Source of the DNA: Campylobacter concisus
GTDB lineage: Bacteria > Campylobacterota > Campylobacteria > Campylobacterales > Campylobacteraceae
Length of the DNA: 64,000 nt
Direction of reading: 5' to 3'
Assembly: GCF_015229955.1 (NCBI RefSeq)
Contig: NZ_JAAKYZ010000001.1
Coordinates: forward strand, 186,001 to 250,000
Shown here piece after piece: positions 56,981 to 64,000 of this stretch (within the stretch, counting starts at the first letter, position 1; every line of letters begins with the position of its first letter). The notes beneath the pieces are model-generated. The model was given only the letters and a program-made list of their open reading frames with translations, was not told where the DNA came from and searched no databases. Both the position numbers and the translations under genes were made by a program.

Positions 56981-58336
56981 TTATGAGTGAAAGTGAAATT
57001 CCTCTGGATGATCTAGTGCGTATCTAAATTTCTCCATATCGACCTTTTTATCCCAGATAGAAACTATCATGCAGCCAACGGCATTGCCACAAAGGTTGCC
57101 AACAGCACGCATCTCTGACATAAATTTATCAACGCCAAGTAGTACGGCTACGGTGACGACTGGTATGCCAGTGCTTGGAAGTGCGCTTAGTGTTCCAGCA
57201 AGGACGACAAAGCCAGATCCTGTAACGCCAACAGCGCCTTTGCTTGTGATCATTAGTACGATTAGTATACTTATTAGATGCTCAAAGCTTAATGGGATGT
57301 TGAAAGCTTGAGCTAGGAAGATAACACTTAGACTTAGATAGATGTTGGTGCAGTCGAGGTTAAATGAGTAGCCAGTTGGAATGATAAGACCAACAGCACC
57401 TCTATTTATACCAGCTGATTCTAGCTTTTGCATAAGCGGCGCAAGAGCTGTTTCGCTTGAGCTTGTTGCAAAGACTACCAATACCTCTTTTGAAATAAAA
57501 CGCATAAATTTAAAGACATTGATTTTTGCAAAATAGCAGATAACACCAAGCACGACAAATATGAAAAAGCAGCTTGCAAGTGCCATAACAACCAAAAGCT
57601 CCATCATGCCAAGAAGTGTTCCGATACCAAATTTGCCGATTAGATAAGCCATAGCTGAAAATGCAGCCACTGGGCTAAAGAGCATAAGCCAGCTAAGAAG
57701 TTTTAAGACATAGTGCTGAATAAATTCAAGTGGCTTTAGGCAAGCTTGTTTTTTATCATGAGCTAGCAGTGAAAGTACGATGGCAACGATAATAGCCATG
57801 AAAAGTACTTGAAGTGTGTTTGATTTTATAAATGGATCAAGTATATGCACGTATGGGAAAATGCCATCTACTGGCACAGCACCTCTTAAAAGATGAAGCG
57901 TGTGTGCTACAAATCCGCTATTTGCGTCCATATTTGCAGCCTGAGATGTAAATTTAGCTACACTTGAAGCATCAAGCTGAGTGTAGTCAAGATTCATGCC
58001 ATGTCCTGGACGAAGTGTCTCACCAAAGATGATACCAACAGCAAGCGCAAGTGTGCTAACTATCTCAAAATAGATAAATGCCTTTAATCCAATAGACCCA
58101 AGATCTTTTAGGCTCTCAAGTCCAACGATGCCTGAAACGATCGTTAAAAAGATAATAGGGCCGATTAAAATTTTAAGTGCTTTTATAAAATAATCAATGC
58201 CTGGCTTACTTGCTATACCAAGCTCAGGCGCGACCATGCCAACGACAACACCACCAACAATACCGATCACAACCCAAAAGGCAAGATTGGTAAATAATCT
58301 TACAGCAAGATTTCCTTGCTTTTTAGCATTATTCAT
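56981..58336 (-). CDS. dctA: C4-dicarboxylate/cation symporter DctA (DAACS family)
   Basis: This aerobic dicarboxylate importer couples succinate, fumarate, malate or aspartate to H+ or Na+. The 451-residue protein has the family motifs SSSETALAPLMQKLES (serine-rich re-entrant loop), IIPTGYSFNLDCTNIYLSL and KGAVGVTGSGFVVLAGTL. DctA signature residues favour dicarboxylate over glutamate, but GltP-like use is possible. It is co-directional with ppiB 12 bases upstream. Confidence 0.87.
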   Translation of the reverse strand: MNNAKKQGNLAVRLFTNLAFWVVIGIVGGVVVGMVAPELGIASKPGIDYFIKALKILIGPIIFLTIVSGIVGLESLKDLGSIGLKAFIYFEIVSTLALAVGIIFGETLRPGHGMNLDYTQLDASSVAKFTSQAANMDANSGFVAHTLHLLRGAVPVDGIFPYVHILDPFIKSNTLQVLFMAIIVAIVLSLLAHDKKQACLKPLEFIQHYVLKLLSWLMLFSPVAAFSAMAYLIGKFGIGTLLGMMELLVVMALASCFFIFVVLGVICYFAKINVFKFMRFISKEVLVVFATSSSETALAPLMQKLESAGINRGAVGLIIPTGYSFNLDCTNIYLSLSVIFLAQAFNIPLSFEHLISILIVLMITSKGAVGVTGSGFVVLAGTLSALPSTGIPVVTVAVLLGVDKFMSEMRAVGNLCGNAVGCMIVSIWDKKVDMEKFRYALDHPEEFHFHS

Positions 58337-58348
58337 AAATTTTCCCCT

Positions 58349-58843
58349 TTATAGGCTTTCTCTGATCTTAGCAGAGATGATCTTATCGCCTTGTCTTATA
58401 GCGTCAAGCACCTTTAGGCTCTCTTCATCAACGCATTTTCCAAAGACTGTATGCACGCCGTCAAGATGAGGTTGTTTGCTATGACAGATGAAAAACTGTG
58501 ATCCGCCAGTATCACGCCCCGCGTGAGCCATGCTTAGGCTACCGCGCTCGTGTTTTACCTTTTGTTTATCGCATTCGCATTTTATTCTCCAGCCAGGACC
58601 GCCTGTGCCTGTACCATTTGGGCAGCCGCCTTGGATGACAAAATTTGGTATAACTCTGTGAAAATTTAGACCATTATAAAAGCCTGTTTTTATCAAATGG
58701 ACAAAATTTGCAACAGCTTGTGGAGCTTCTTCGGCAAAAAGTTCAAGTCTGATCTCGCCTTTGTCTGTCTCTAAAACTGTAAATTTATCTTTTTTAAGCT
58801 CATCTAAATTTATATCATAAACTTTTAATTCATCAAAACGCAT
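58349..58843 (-). CDS. ppiB: Cyclophilin-type peptidyl-prolyl isomerase
   Basis: The 164-residue cytoplasmic cyclophilin has no signal peptide. The motifs are [22 protein letters not shown], quoted as [29 protein letters not shown] and [12 protein letters not shown]. The catalytic Arg in FHRV and the substrate-pocket Gln and Phe are present. Confidence 0.95.
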   Translation of the reverse strand: MRFDELKVYDINLDELKKDKFTVLETDKGEIRLELFAEEAPQAVANFVHLIKTGFYNGLNFHRVIPNFVIQGGCPNGTGTGGPGWRIKCECDKQKVKHERGSLSMAHAGRDTGGSQFFICHSKQPHLDGVHTVFGKCVDEESLKVLDAIRQGDKIISAKIRESL

Positions 58844-58854
58844 GTATTTCCTTT

Positions 58855-59562
58855 TTATTCGATATTTGTATAAACTGCTTGAACGTCATCATCGTCTTCT
58901 AGCTTATCAAGAAGTCTCTCAACCTCAAGCATTTGCTCTTCGCTTAGATTCACAGTTTGATTTGGTAAGTATTGAAGTGAAGCTTTTTTAACTACTAAAT
59001 TTAGCTTTTCGATACCTTCATGAAGTGTACCAAAATTTGCATAATCACCGTATACAAATAGCGTCTCATCGTCAGCCTCGATATCGCTTAGACCATAATC
59101 TATCAGCTCAAGCTCAATCTCTTCGATATCTGCGCCTGGCTTTTCAAGCTCAAAAACGCTCTTTCTTGTAAACATAAAGCTAAGGCTGCCACTTGGCAAA
59201 ATTTCTCCGCCGTTTTTGCTAAATATCGCTTTAACATTGGCAACCGTTCTTGTTGGATTGTCGGTCGCACACTCGACAATGATCTGCACGCCGTGAGCTG
59301 CTTTGCCGTCATAAAAAATAGTCTTGATATCGGCGCTATCTTTGCCATTTGCTCTTTTTATAGCTGCATCGATGTTATCTTTTGGCATATTTTCAGCTTT
59401 TGCTGCTGCGATAGCTGCACGAAGTTTTGGGTTCATATCTGGATCACAACCACCATCTTTTGCAGCTACTGTTATAGCTTTTGCAAGTTTTGGAAATACC
59501 TTGCTCATCTTATCCCATCTAGCTTCTTTTGCTGCTCTTCGGTACTCAAATGCTCGTCCCAT
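58855..59562 (-). CDS. yebC: YebC/PmpR-family protein (TACO1-like)
   Basis: The 235-residue protein begins [20 protein letters not shown] and has [19 protein letters not shown]. YebC proteins were first described as DNA-binding regulators. Family members of this type are now also linked to relief of ribosome stalling at proline-rich stretches. Such stretches occur in TonB and TolA here, but a link is inference. It is first in the yebC-ppiB-dctA minus-strand run. Confidence 0.93.
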   Translation of the reverse strand: MGRAFEYRRAAKEARWDKMSKVFPKLAKAITVAAKDGGCDPDMNPKLRAAIAAAKAENMPKDNIDAAIKRANGKDSADIKTIFYDGKAAHGVQIIVECATDNPTRTVANVKAIFSKNGGEILPSGSLSFMFTRKSVFELEKPGADIEEIELELIDYGLSDIEADDETLFVYGDYANFGTLHEGIEKLNLVVKKASLQYLPNQTVNLSEEQMLEVERLLDKLEDDDDVQAVYTNIE

Positions 59563-59705
59563 AAATATCCTTAAATAAATTTTTTACGGATTATAACTAA
59601 AAAAATTTTATACTTTTTTAAAATATTTTTAGTTTGCATATTGGGGGTTATTGATTTGTAAATCACAAATTGATATTTGGTAAAAATTTAAGCTAGAGTT
59701 TTATA

Positions 59706-60269
59706 ATGACGCACATGATACAAAATGCTCAAAAACAAGATGCAAAAAGCTGCATAAAGCTACTAAATCTAGCAATGGAGGATATCGCCTACAAGCTAAG
59801 TGGCTACGATGATCCTATTAAAAGTGATGAAATTTTAGAAATTTTTTTCAAAAGTGAGACAAATAGACTTAGCTATAAAAATGTCTTTGTTTATAAATAT
59901 AACGAGGAAATTATCGCTGCTATGTGTGTTTACTTTGGTGGAGACGCGGAGCAGCTTGATAGAGAAATTTCACAACATTTAAAGGCTCTTGGTAAAGACG
60001 CTCAAGTAGAAAAAGAGTGTTTTGACGATGAGTTTTATATAGATAGTATCGCTGTTGATGAAAATTTTAGAGGCCAAGGGCTTGCAAAAGAGCTCATAAG
60101 GCATTCATTTGTCAAGGCAAAAGAGCTAGGGCATAAAAAGGTTTCATTAATAGTAGATACAAACAAGCCAAAAGTTCGTAAATTTTACGAGAGTTTGGGT
60201 TTTAAATTTAATGTCAAGAAAATTGTAAATTTACACGAATACGACCATATGATAAAGGAGATAATATGA
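59706..60269 (+). CDS. GNAT-family N-acetyltransferase
   Basis: The 187-residue protein has the acetyl-CoA-binding block IDSIAVDENFRGQGLAKELI, with RGQGLA at about residues 122-127, and a C-terminal KKVSLIVDTNKPKVRKFYES LGF pattern in adjacent pieces. The acceptor is unknown. The start could be ATG 59706 or ATG 59715; neither has a strong RBS. The stop overlaps copZ (ATGA), suggesting co-expression with copper genes. Confidence 0.88.
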   Translation: MTHMIQNAQKQDAKSCIKLLNLAMEDIAYKLSGYDDPIKSDEILEIFFKSETNRLSYKNVFVYKYNEEIIAAMCVYFGGDAEQLDREISQHLKALGKDAQVEKECFDDEFYIDSIAVDENFRGQGLAKELIRHSFVKAKELGHKKVSLIVDTNKPKVRKFYESLGFKFNVKKIVNLHEYDHMIKEII

Positions 60270-60469
60270 AAACATTTGAAGCAAACAATATCCACTGCCA
60301 AAATTGTGCGAACACTATAAAAAACGCACTTGAAGATGACTTTGGCAAGATAGAAGTTGATCTTAGCAAAGAGCCAAGACAAGTTAGTCTTGATATAAAA
60401 GATAGCGATGTTGAGAAATTTAAATCTGAAATGGCTGATTTGGGATTTGACGTGATAAAAGAGCTCTGA
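60266..60469 (+). CDS. copZ: Copper chaperone CopZ/CopP (HMA domain)
   Basis: The 67-residue soluble metallochaperone has the copper motif HCQNC (Cys at about 11 and 14) in a ferredoxin-like HMA fold. It would deliver Cu(I) to CopA encoded directly downstream. The motif is IHCQNC, not the more usual MxCxxC. The RBS AAAGGAG lies inside the GNAT gene. Confidence 0.92.
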   Translation: MKTFEANNIHCQNCANTIKNALEDDFGKIEVDLSKEPRQVSLDIKDSDVEKFKSEMADLGFDVIKEL

Positions 60470-60470
60470 T

Positions 60471-62648
60471 ATGTCTTTAAAAGTCAAACTAAATATAGCG
60501 GGAATGAGCTGCGTAAACTGCTCAAATGCTATCGAAAAGGTTTCAAAAAAGATAGATGGAGTACTTGAAGCAAATGTAAATTTTGCAAACGCAAGCGGCG
60601 AGTTTATCCTAAAAGACGCTAGTGTGCGTGAAATTTTAGAGCAAAAGATAAAGAAGCTTGGCTACTTTGTGGCAACTGATATTGATGAGTTTGAAGTAAA
60701 AAGAAAAGCTCACATTAGAAATATTAGAAATAAATTTCTATTTGCATTTATCGCAAGTATCATAATAATGGCACTTGAGATGTTCGCACCTCACAGCATG
60801 CTAGTAAATTTAGCTATGCTAGCTTTGGCATTTTTAGTTCTTATTTTTAGCGGCAAAGGCTTTTTTACTCATGCCTACGAAGCGGTAAAAAATAGAAATT
60901 ACGATATGAATGTGCTTGTCGCTCTTGGAAGCGGTAGTGCGTTTTTATACTCGCTTTTTGTAGTACTTTTTGAAAAATTTTTACCAAATGATCTAAAAAA
61001 TATCTATGTTTCAGGCGTAGCGATGATAATAGCTTTTGTGCTTCTTGGCAAGTATCTTGAAGAGCGTTCGAAGGCAAAAGCAGGGGATTATCTAAAGAGA
61101 CTACTTAAAATTTCTCCAAAAACTGCATTTTTACTTATGCCAGATGGAAGAAGCAAAGAAGTACCAGTAAATGAGCTAAAAATAGGAGATATCGTCGTTG
61201 TAAAGAATGGCTACAATGTTCCATGTGACGGTGTGATAGTCCAAGGCGGAGCTGAAATCGATGCTTCGATGCTAACAGGCGAGAGCCTGCCAGTTTATAA
61301 AGAGGTGGGCGATAATGTATTTGCAGGTACATTAAATACAAATGGCTACATAAGCGTCAAGATGACAAAAAGCTCGTTCGAAAGCTTGTTGTCTCAAATT
61401 TTAAGCTTACTAAATGACGCTAGTACGAAAAAAATGCCAATAGGCAGGCTTGCTGATAAGATAGCAAATATCTTTGTGCCAAGCGTGGTAGCGATATCGG
61501 TGCTTACGTTTTTGGCTTGGATCGTTTTTAGTGGAAATTTTGCTTATGCGATCTCTTGTGCGATCTGCGTTCTCATCATCTCATGCCCATGCGCTCTTGG
61601 ACTTGCTACGCCAATAGCAATAGTAAGCTCGCTTGCACGTGGTGCAAAAGCTGGAATTTTAGTAAAAAATCCAGAAGTTTTAGAGCTAATAAAAGATGCT
61701 AAATTTGTAGCATTTGACAAAACTGGCACACTTAGTAAAGGGCAAATCAGCGTCAAAAGCTCAAATTTAAGTGAGCAAGATTTAGCTCTTATCGCTTCTG
61801 CTGAAAATTTAAGTGAGCATCTCATCTCAAAAGCTATCGTTAGATATGCAAAGCAAAAATGTATAGATTTACAAAAGCTAAATGGAAAATTTCAAAATGT
61901 TGTCGGGCAAGGCATCTTCTATGAAGATGAGAATAATCAGATAATAATCGGAAACGAAAAGCTGCTTTTGGCAAATGAAGTTAGTTTAAATTTAGATGAA
62001 AGTAAAGCTATAAAAGAGGCTACAAATGATGGAAGTGGCGTAATACTTTGTGCTATAAATAAAAAATTTGTTGGTTTTTTAACGCTTAGTGATGAGCTAA
62101 AAGACGAGGCGGACGATGTTATAAATGAGCTTACACATCTAAATTTACAAAGCGTGATCCTTTCAGGCGATGATGAGAAGGTGGTTGCAAGTATCGCCAA
62201 GAAGCTAAATGTAAGCAAATATCACGCAAATATGTTGCCTGAAGATAAATTTAATGAGATAAAAGAGCTTGCAAATCACGGTGGCGTTATCTTTGTTGGA
62301 GATGGCGTAAATGATTCACCATCGCTTAAAGAAGCAAGTGTTGGCATCGCTATGAACTCAGGCTCAGATATAGCAAAAGGTGCTGGAGATATCGTGCTTG
62401 TTAAAAATGATTTGCGTGGCGTGACCGGACTAGTTAGACTAGCAAATGCTACTATGGTAAACATAAAAGAAAATTTATTTTGGGCGTTTATGTATAACGC
62501 GATTTGTATCCCAGTGGCTGCAGGCGTGCTCTACCCTGTCTTTGGGCTACTTTTAAGCCCAGTTTATGGCTCAATGGCGATGTGTCTTAGTTCTGTTACT
62601 GTCGTTTTAAACGCACTTAGACTTAGATATCTACGACTTAAGGATTAA
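60471..62648 (+). CDS. copA: Copper-exporting P1B-type ATPase CopA
   Basis: The 725-residue Cu(I) export pump has one N-terminal HMA domain (GMSCVNCS at about residues 11-18), eight predicted membrane helices, and the actuator motif TGES. The transmembrane metal site CPC is at about 372-374 (SCPCALGLATP), followed by the phosphorylation site DKTGT at about 417 and GDGVNDSP at about 611. It begins one base after copZ. Confidence 0.96.
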   Translation: MSLKVKLNIAGMSCVNCSNAIEKVSKKIDGVLEANVNFANASGEFILKDASVREILEQKIKKLGYFVATDIDEFEVKRKAHIRNIRNKFLFAFIASIIIMALEMFAPHSMLVNLAMLALAFLVLIFSGKGFFTHAYEAVKNRNYDMNVLVALGSGSAFLYSLFVVLFEKFLPNDLKNIYVSGVAMIIAFVLLGKYLEERSKAKAGDYLKRLLKISPKTAFLLMPDGRSKEVPVNELKIGDIVVVKNGYNVPCDGVIVQGGAEIDASMLTGESLPVYKEVGDNVFAGTLNTNGYISVKMTKSSFESLLSQILSLLNDASTKKMPIGRLADKIANIFVPSVVAISVLTFLAWIVFSGNFAYAISCAICVLIISCPCALGLATPIAIVSSLARGAKAGILVKNPEVLELIKDAKFVAFDKTGTLSKGQISVKSSNLSEQDLALIASAENLSEHLISKAIVRYAKQKCIDLQKLNGKFQNVVGQGIFYEDENNQIIIGNEKLLLANEVSLNLDESKAIKEATNDGSGVILCAINKKFVGFLTLSDELKDEADDVINELTHLNLQSVILSGDDEKVVASIAKKLNVSKYHANMLPEDKFNEIKELANHGGVIFVGDGVNDSPSLKEASVGIAMNSGSDIAKGAGDIVLVKNDLRGVTGLVRLANATMVNIKENLFWAFMYNAICIPVAAGVLYPVFGLLLSPVYGSMAMCLSSVTVVLNALRLRYLRLKD

Positions 62649-62651
62649 AAT

Positions 62652-63191
62652 TTGAAACTTGGAGAACTTTATAGCGTTGTAGCGGCTGCGCTTGCTACAA
62701 ATTTTAGTGGCATTTTAGATGTTTCATCTTTTATGCGTATCAAAAAGACAAATGCGTGGATAACGCAGACAAATAACGAAGCAAATAAAAAAGGCAATGA
62801 GCTTTATGCCAAATTTATCAAAGATGAAAGTAGTGCTGCTTTATGTGATGATTTTGTCATTTTAAAGTCAAAATTTGAGGCAAGCTACTATTTTTCGTCT
62901 GCAAAAGATGATCTAGCTCAATTTTATAAAGCTATAAATTTTCAGCCAAAAATGGGCGAGGTTGATAGCATCTCAAATCAGCTAATTTTAATAGCAAATA
63001 TTTTAAAAAGTAAAGCATCTAAGGAGTCTATGAAGCTTCTTACAGCTTTTAGTGTCTCATTTTTCTTGCCTTATACTAAACAGCTCTCAAAAGATATCCA
63101 AAAAGACGCAACTAGCAATTTTTATAAATCAATGGGATATTTTTTAGAGGATTTTTGCTTAGTTTTAGAAACTATTATTGGCAAGGCTTAG
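62652..63191 (+). CDS. TorD-like helical protein (possible redox-enzyme maturation chaperone)
   Basis: The 179-residue all-helical protein starts at TTG 62652, three bases after copA. The pattern FYKAINFQPKMGEVDSISNQL followed by LILIANILK, and the late FYKSMGYFLEDFCLVLE, resembles TorD/DmsD chaperones of molybdoenzymes. The usual H in the DH(I/L) motif is replaced (VDSISNQL). This is a resemblance by eye, not a firm assignment. Co-transcription with copA is likely. Confidence 0.7.
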   Translation: MKLGELYSVVAAALATNFSGILDVSSFMRIKKTNAWITQTNNEANKKGNELYAKFIKDESSAALCDDFVILKSKFEASYYFSSAKDDLAQFYKAINFQPKMGEVDSISNQLILIANILKSKASKESMKLLTAFSVSFFLPYTKQLSKDIQKDATSNFYKSMGYFLEDFCLVLETIIGKA

Positions 63192-63200
63192 TTTTAAGCC
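63185..63200. terminator. Hairpin spanning both convergent stop codons
   Basis: GGCTTA (63185-63190) pairs with TAAGCC (63195-63200) around GTTT. The plus-strand stop TAG (63189-63191) and the minus-strand stop (63194-63196) both lie inside it. The stem is short, so termination in both directions is a guess. Confidence 0.4.
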
Positions 63201-63583
63201 TGTGCCATTTCTATCATTTGAGTTTTAATGCTTAAAATGTTATTTTGAATGGCTGACTGCTCTAAATTTAAGTAATGAAGCATTTGCATAGAATTACGAT
63301 CTTTTAGGCTTTGGATGCTTGAAATTTTATGTGAAATATCTAGCTTTTGATCTTGTAATTTTTCTAAGTCTTTTTGTAACTGTATGGCACTTGCTTTATT
63401 AATAATTATAGGAGAAATTTTAGCATCTTCTCTTTGTTCTACATGTACTTCATTGCTTCTAACAATATCTTTTTTGTCATAGCCAGAAGATACTAACATG
63501 CTTGTTTTTGAGCTATTTGAAGAGATAGATGTATAGCCATCATGATAGAAAATATTTGAGTTCATATTTGCATCTATTTGCAT
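63194..63583 (-). CDS. Small coiled-coil protein of unknown function
   Basis: I do not recognise this 129-residue protein. The N-terminal half is Ser/Asn-rich and probably disordered (YTSISSNSSKTSMLVSSGYD). The C-terminal half (about 60-129) is a Gln/Leu/Ile-rich amphipathic coiled coil (LQKDLEKLQDQKLDISHK). It has no Cys, no signal peptide and no membrane helix. The minus-strand RBS AGGAAGGAT before the ATG is excellent, which supports a real gene. Confidence 0.75.
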   Translation of the reverse strand: MQIDANMNSNIFYHDGYTSISSNSSKTSMLVSSGYDKKDIVRSNEVHVEQREDAKISPIIINKASAIQLQKDLEKLQDQKLDISHKISSIQSLKDRNSMQMLHYLNLEQSAIQNNILSIKTQMIEMAQA

Positions 63584-63788
63584 ATCATCCTTCCTCTTAT
63601 AGATTATTTTTATTTTAAACTATCTCAATAGAAAATTAAAATAGTTTTTAAAAAGTTATATTTTGAATTATATTTCCATATCCTTAAAGATAAATTATAT
63701 TTATAACTTTTTTTGCAACTTTATAGTTAAAATACCCAGTTAAGTGCTATTTTGTTAAAATCACGCAAAACTAATCAAAGGTAAAGCT
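63584..63788. other. Divergent intergenic region before argH
   Basis: This AT-rich 205-base stretch should carry promoters for the coiled-coil gene (minus) and argH (plus). I see a possible TTAAAATC near 63753-63760 for argH and no RNA gene or repeat. Confidence 0.35.
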
Positions 63789-64000
63789 ATGAAAAAAGAT
63801 GAAAACGCACATAAAAAGATGTGGGAGGGTAGATTTAGCGAGGCTAGCTCGAAGCTACTTGAGGAATTTAATGCCTCTATAAATTTTGATAAAAATCTTT
63901 TTGAAGAAGATATCGCCGGGAGTAAGGCTCACGCAAAGATGCTTGGAATTTGTGGAATTTTGAAAAAAGATGAGTCAGAGGCGATCATAAAGGGGCTTGA
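63789..64000 (+). CDS. argH: Argininosuccinate lyase, N-terminal part (runs off the window)
   Basis: ArgH cleaves argininosuccinate to arginine and fumarate. The first 70 residues are present, with the family opening [20 protein letters not shown] and [23 protein letters not shown] precedes ATG 63789. The rest lies beyond the right edge. Confidence 0.92.
   Translation, partial: MKKDENAHKKMWEGRFSEASSKLLEEFNASINFDKNLFEEDIAGSKAHAKMLGICGILKKDESEAIIKGL

Overview
This window is ordinary core chromosome of a Campylobacter-type Epsilonproteobacterium (Campylobacterota), probably close to C. concisus. The evidence is the low GC content, the abundant AAATTT-rich codon pairs, and the gene order. As I remember the C. 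jejuni chromosome, two long stretches match it: rplU-rpmA-obg-fmt-birA-parAB-atp-tolQRAB-pal-slyD-fabD-pfs through to infB-rbfA-rimP, and atpE-NSS transporters-pycB-pckA-argH. The species call is inference. I see no insertion sequence, prophage, CRISPR array, rRNA operon or long homopolymeric contingency tract.

Layout. 1-2.7 kb: LPS core heptosyltransferase waaF and an exbB-exbD-tonB energiser operon behind a consensus sigma70 promoter. 2.8-6 kb: tRNA-Phe, an enlarged Dcu C4-dicarboxylate transporter, and flhB on the minus strand. 6.2-11.9 kb: an unknown 320-residue protein, rplU-rpmA, obg, an EF-hand protein, fmt, thiD and birA. 11.9-13.5 kb: parA-parB. 13.6-27 kb: a tightly packed run holding the F1 and stalk genes of ATP synthase (b', b, delta, alpha, gamma, beta, epsilon), tolQRAB-pal-cpoB, slyD, fabD, mtnN and a TtcA-like gene. 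27.2-31.6 kb, minus strand: accD-rlmH-dksA-membrane protein-dus-recO, with bamA behind it. 34-45.5 kb, plus strand: tyrA, an M23 peptidase, lpxC, a tsaB-like gene with no canonical start codon, thrB, ylxR-infB-rbfA-rimP, fhs, a lipoprotein and ribD. 45.5-46.9 kb, minus strand: an erythrin-VIT1 protein, tRNA-Leu and atpE, separated from the other ATP synthase genes. 47-53 kb: three tandem NSS-family transporters followed by TRAP dctQ-dctM without a binding protein. 53-56.6 kb: pycB and pckA. 57-59.6 kb, minus strand: dctA, ppiB and a yebC gene. 59.7-63.6 kb: a GNAT acetyltransferase, copZ-copA, a TorD-like gene, and an unknown coiled-coil gene on the minus strand. The window ends in the first 70 codons of argH.

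How the genes work together. The window joins envelope energisation (TonB and Tol) to the ATP synthase, which shares the proton motive force and is encoded directly upstream of tol. It also carries three kinds of C4-dicarboxylate transporter (Dcu, TRAP, DctA) and the anaplerotic pair PycB/PckA. This fits an asaccharolytic organism living on organic and amino acids. I found no clear new multi-gene system. The points most worth a second look are the tsaB start, the TtcA-like protein lacking a cluster cysteine, the insertion and paired operator-like motifs of the Dcu gene, the 320-residue unknown after flhB, and the DctQM pair without DctP.
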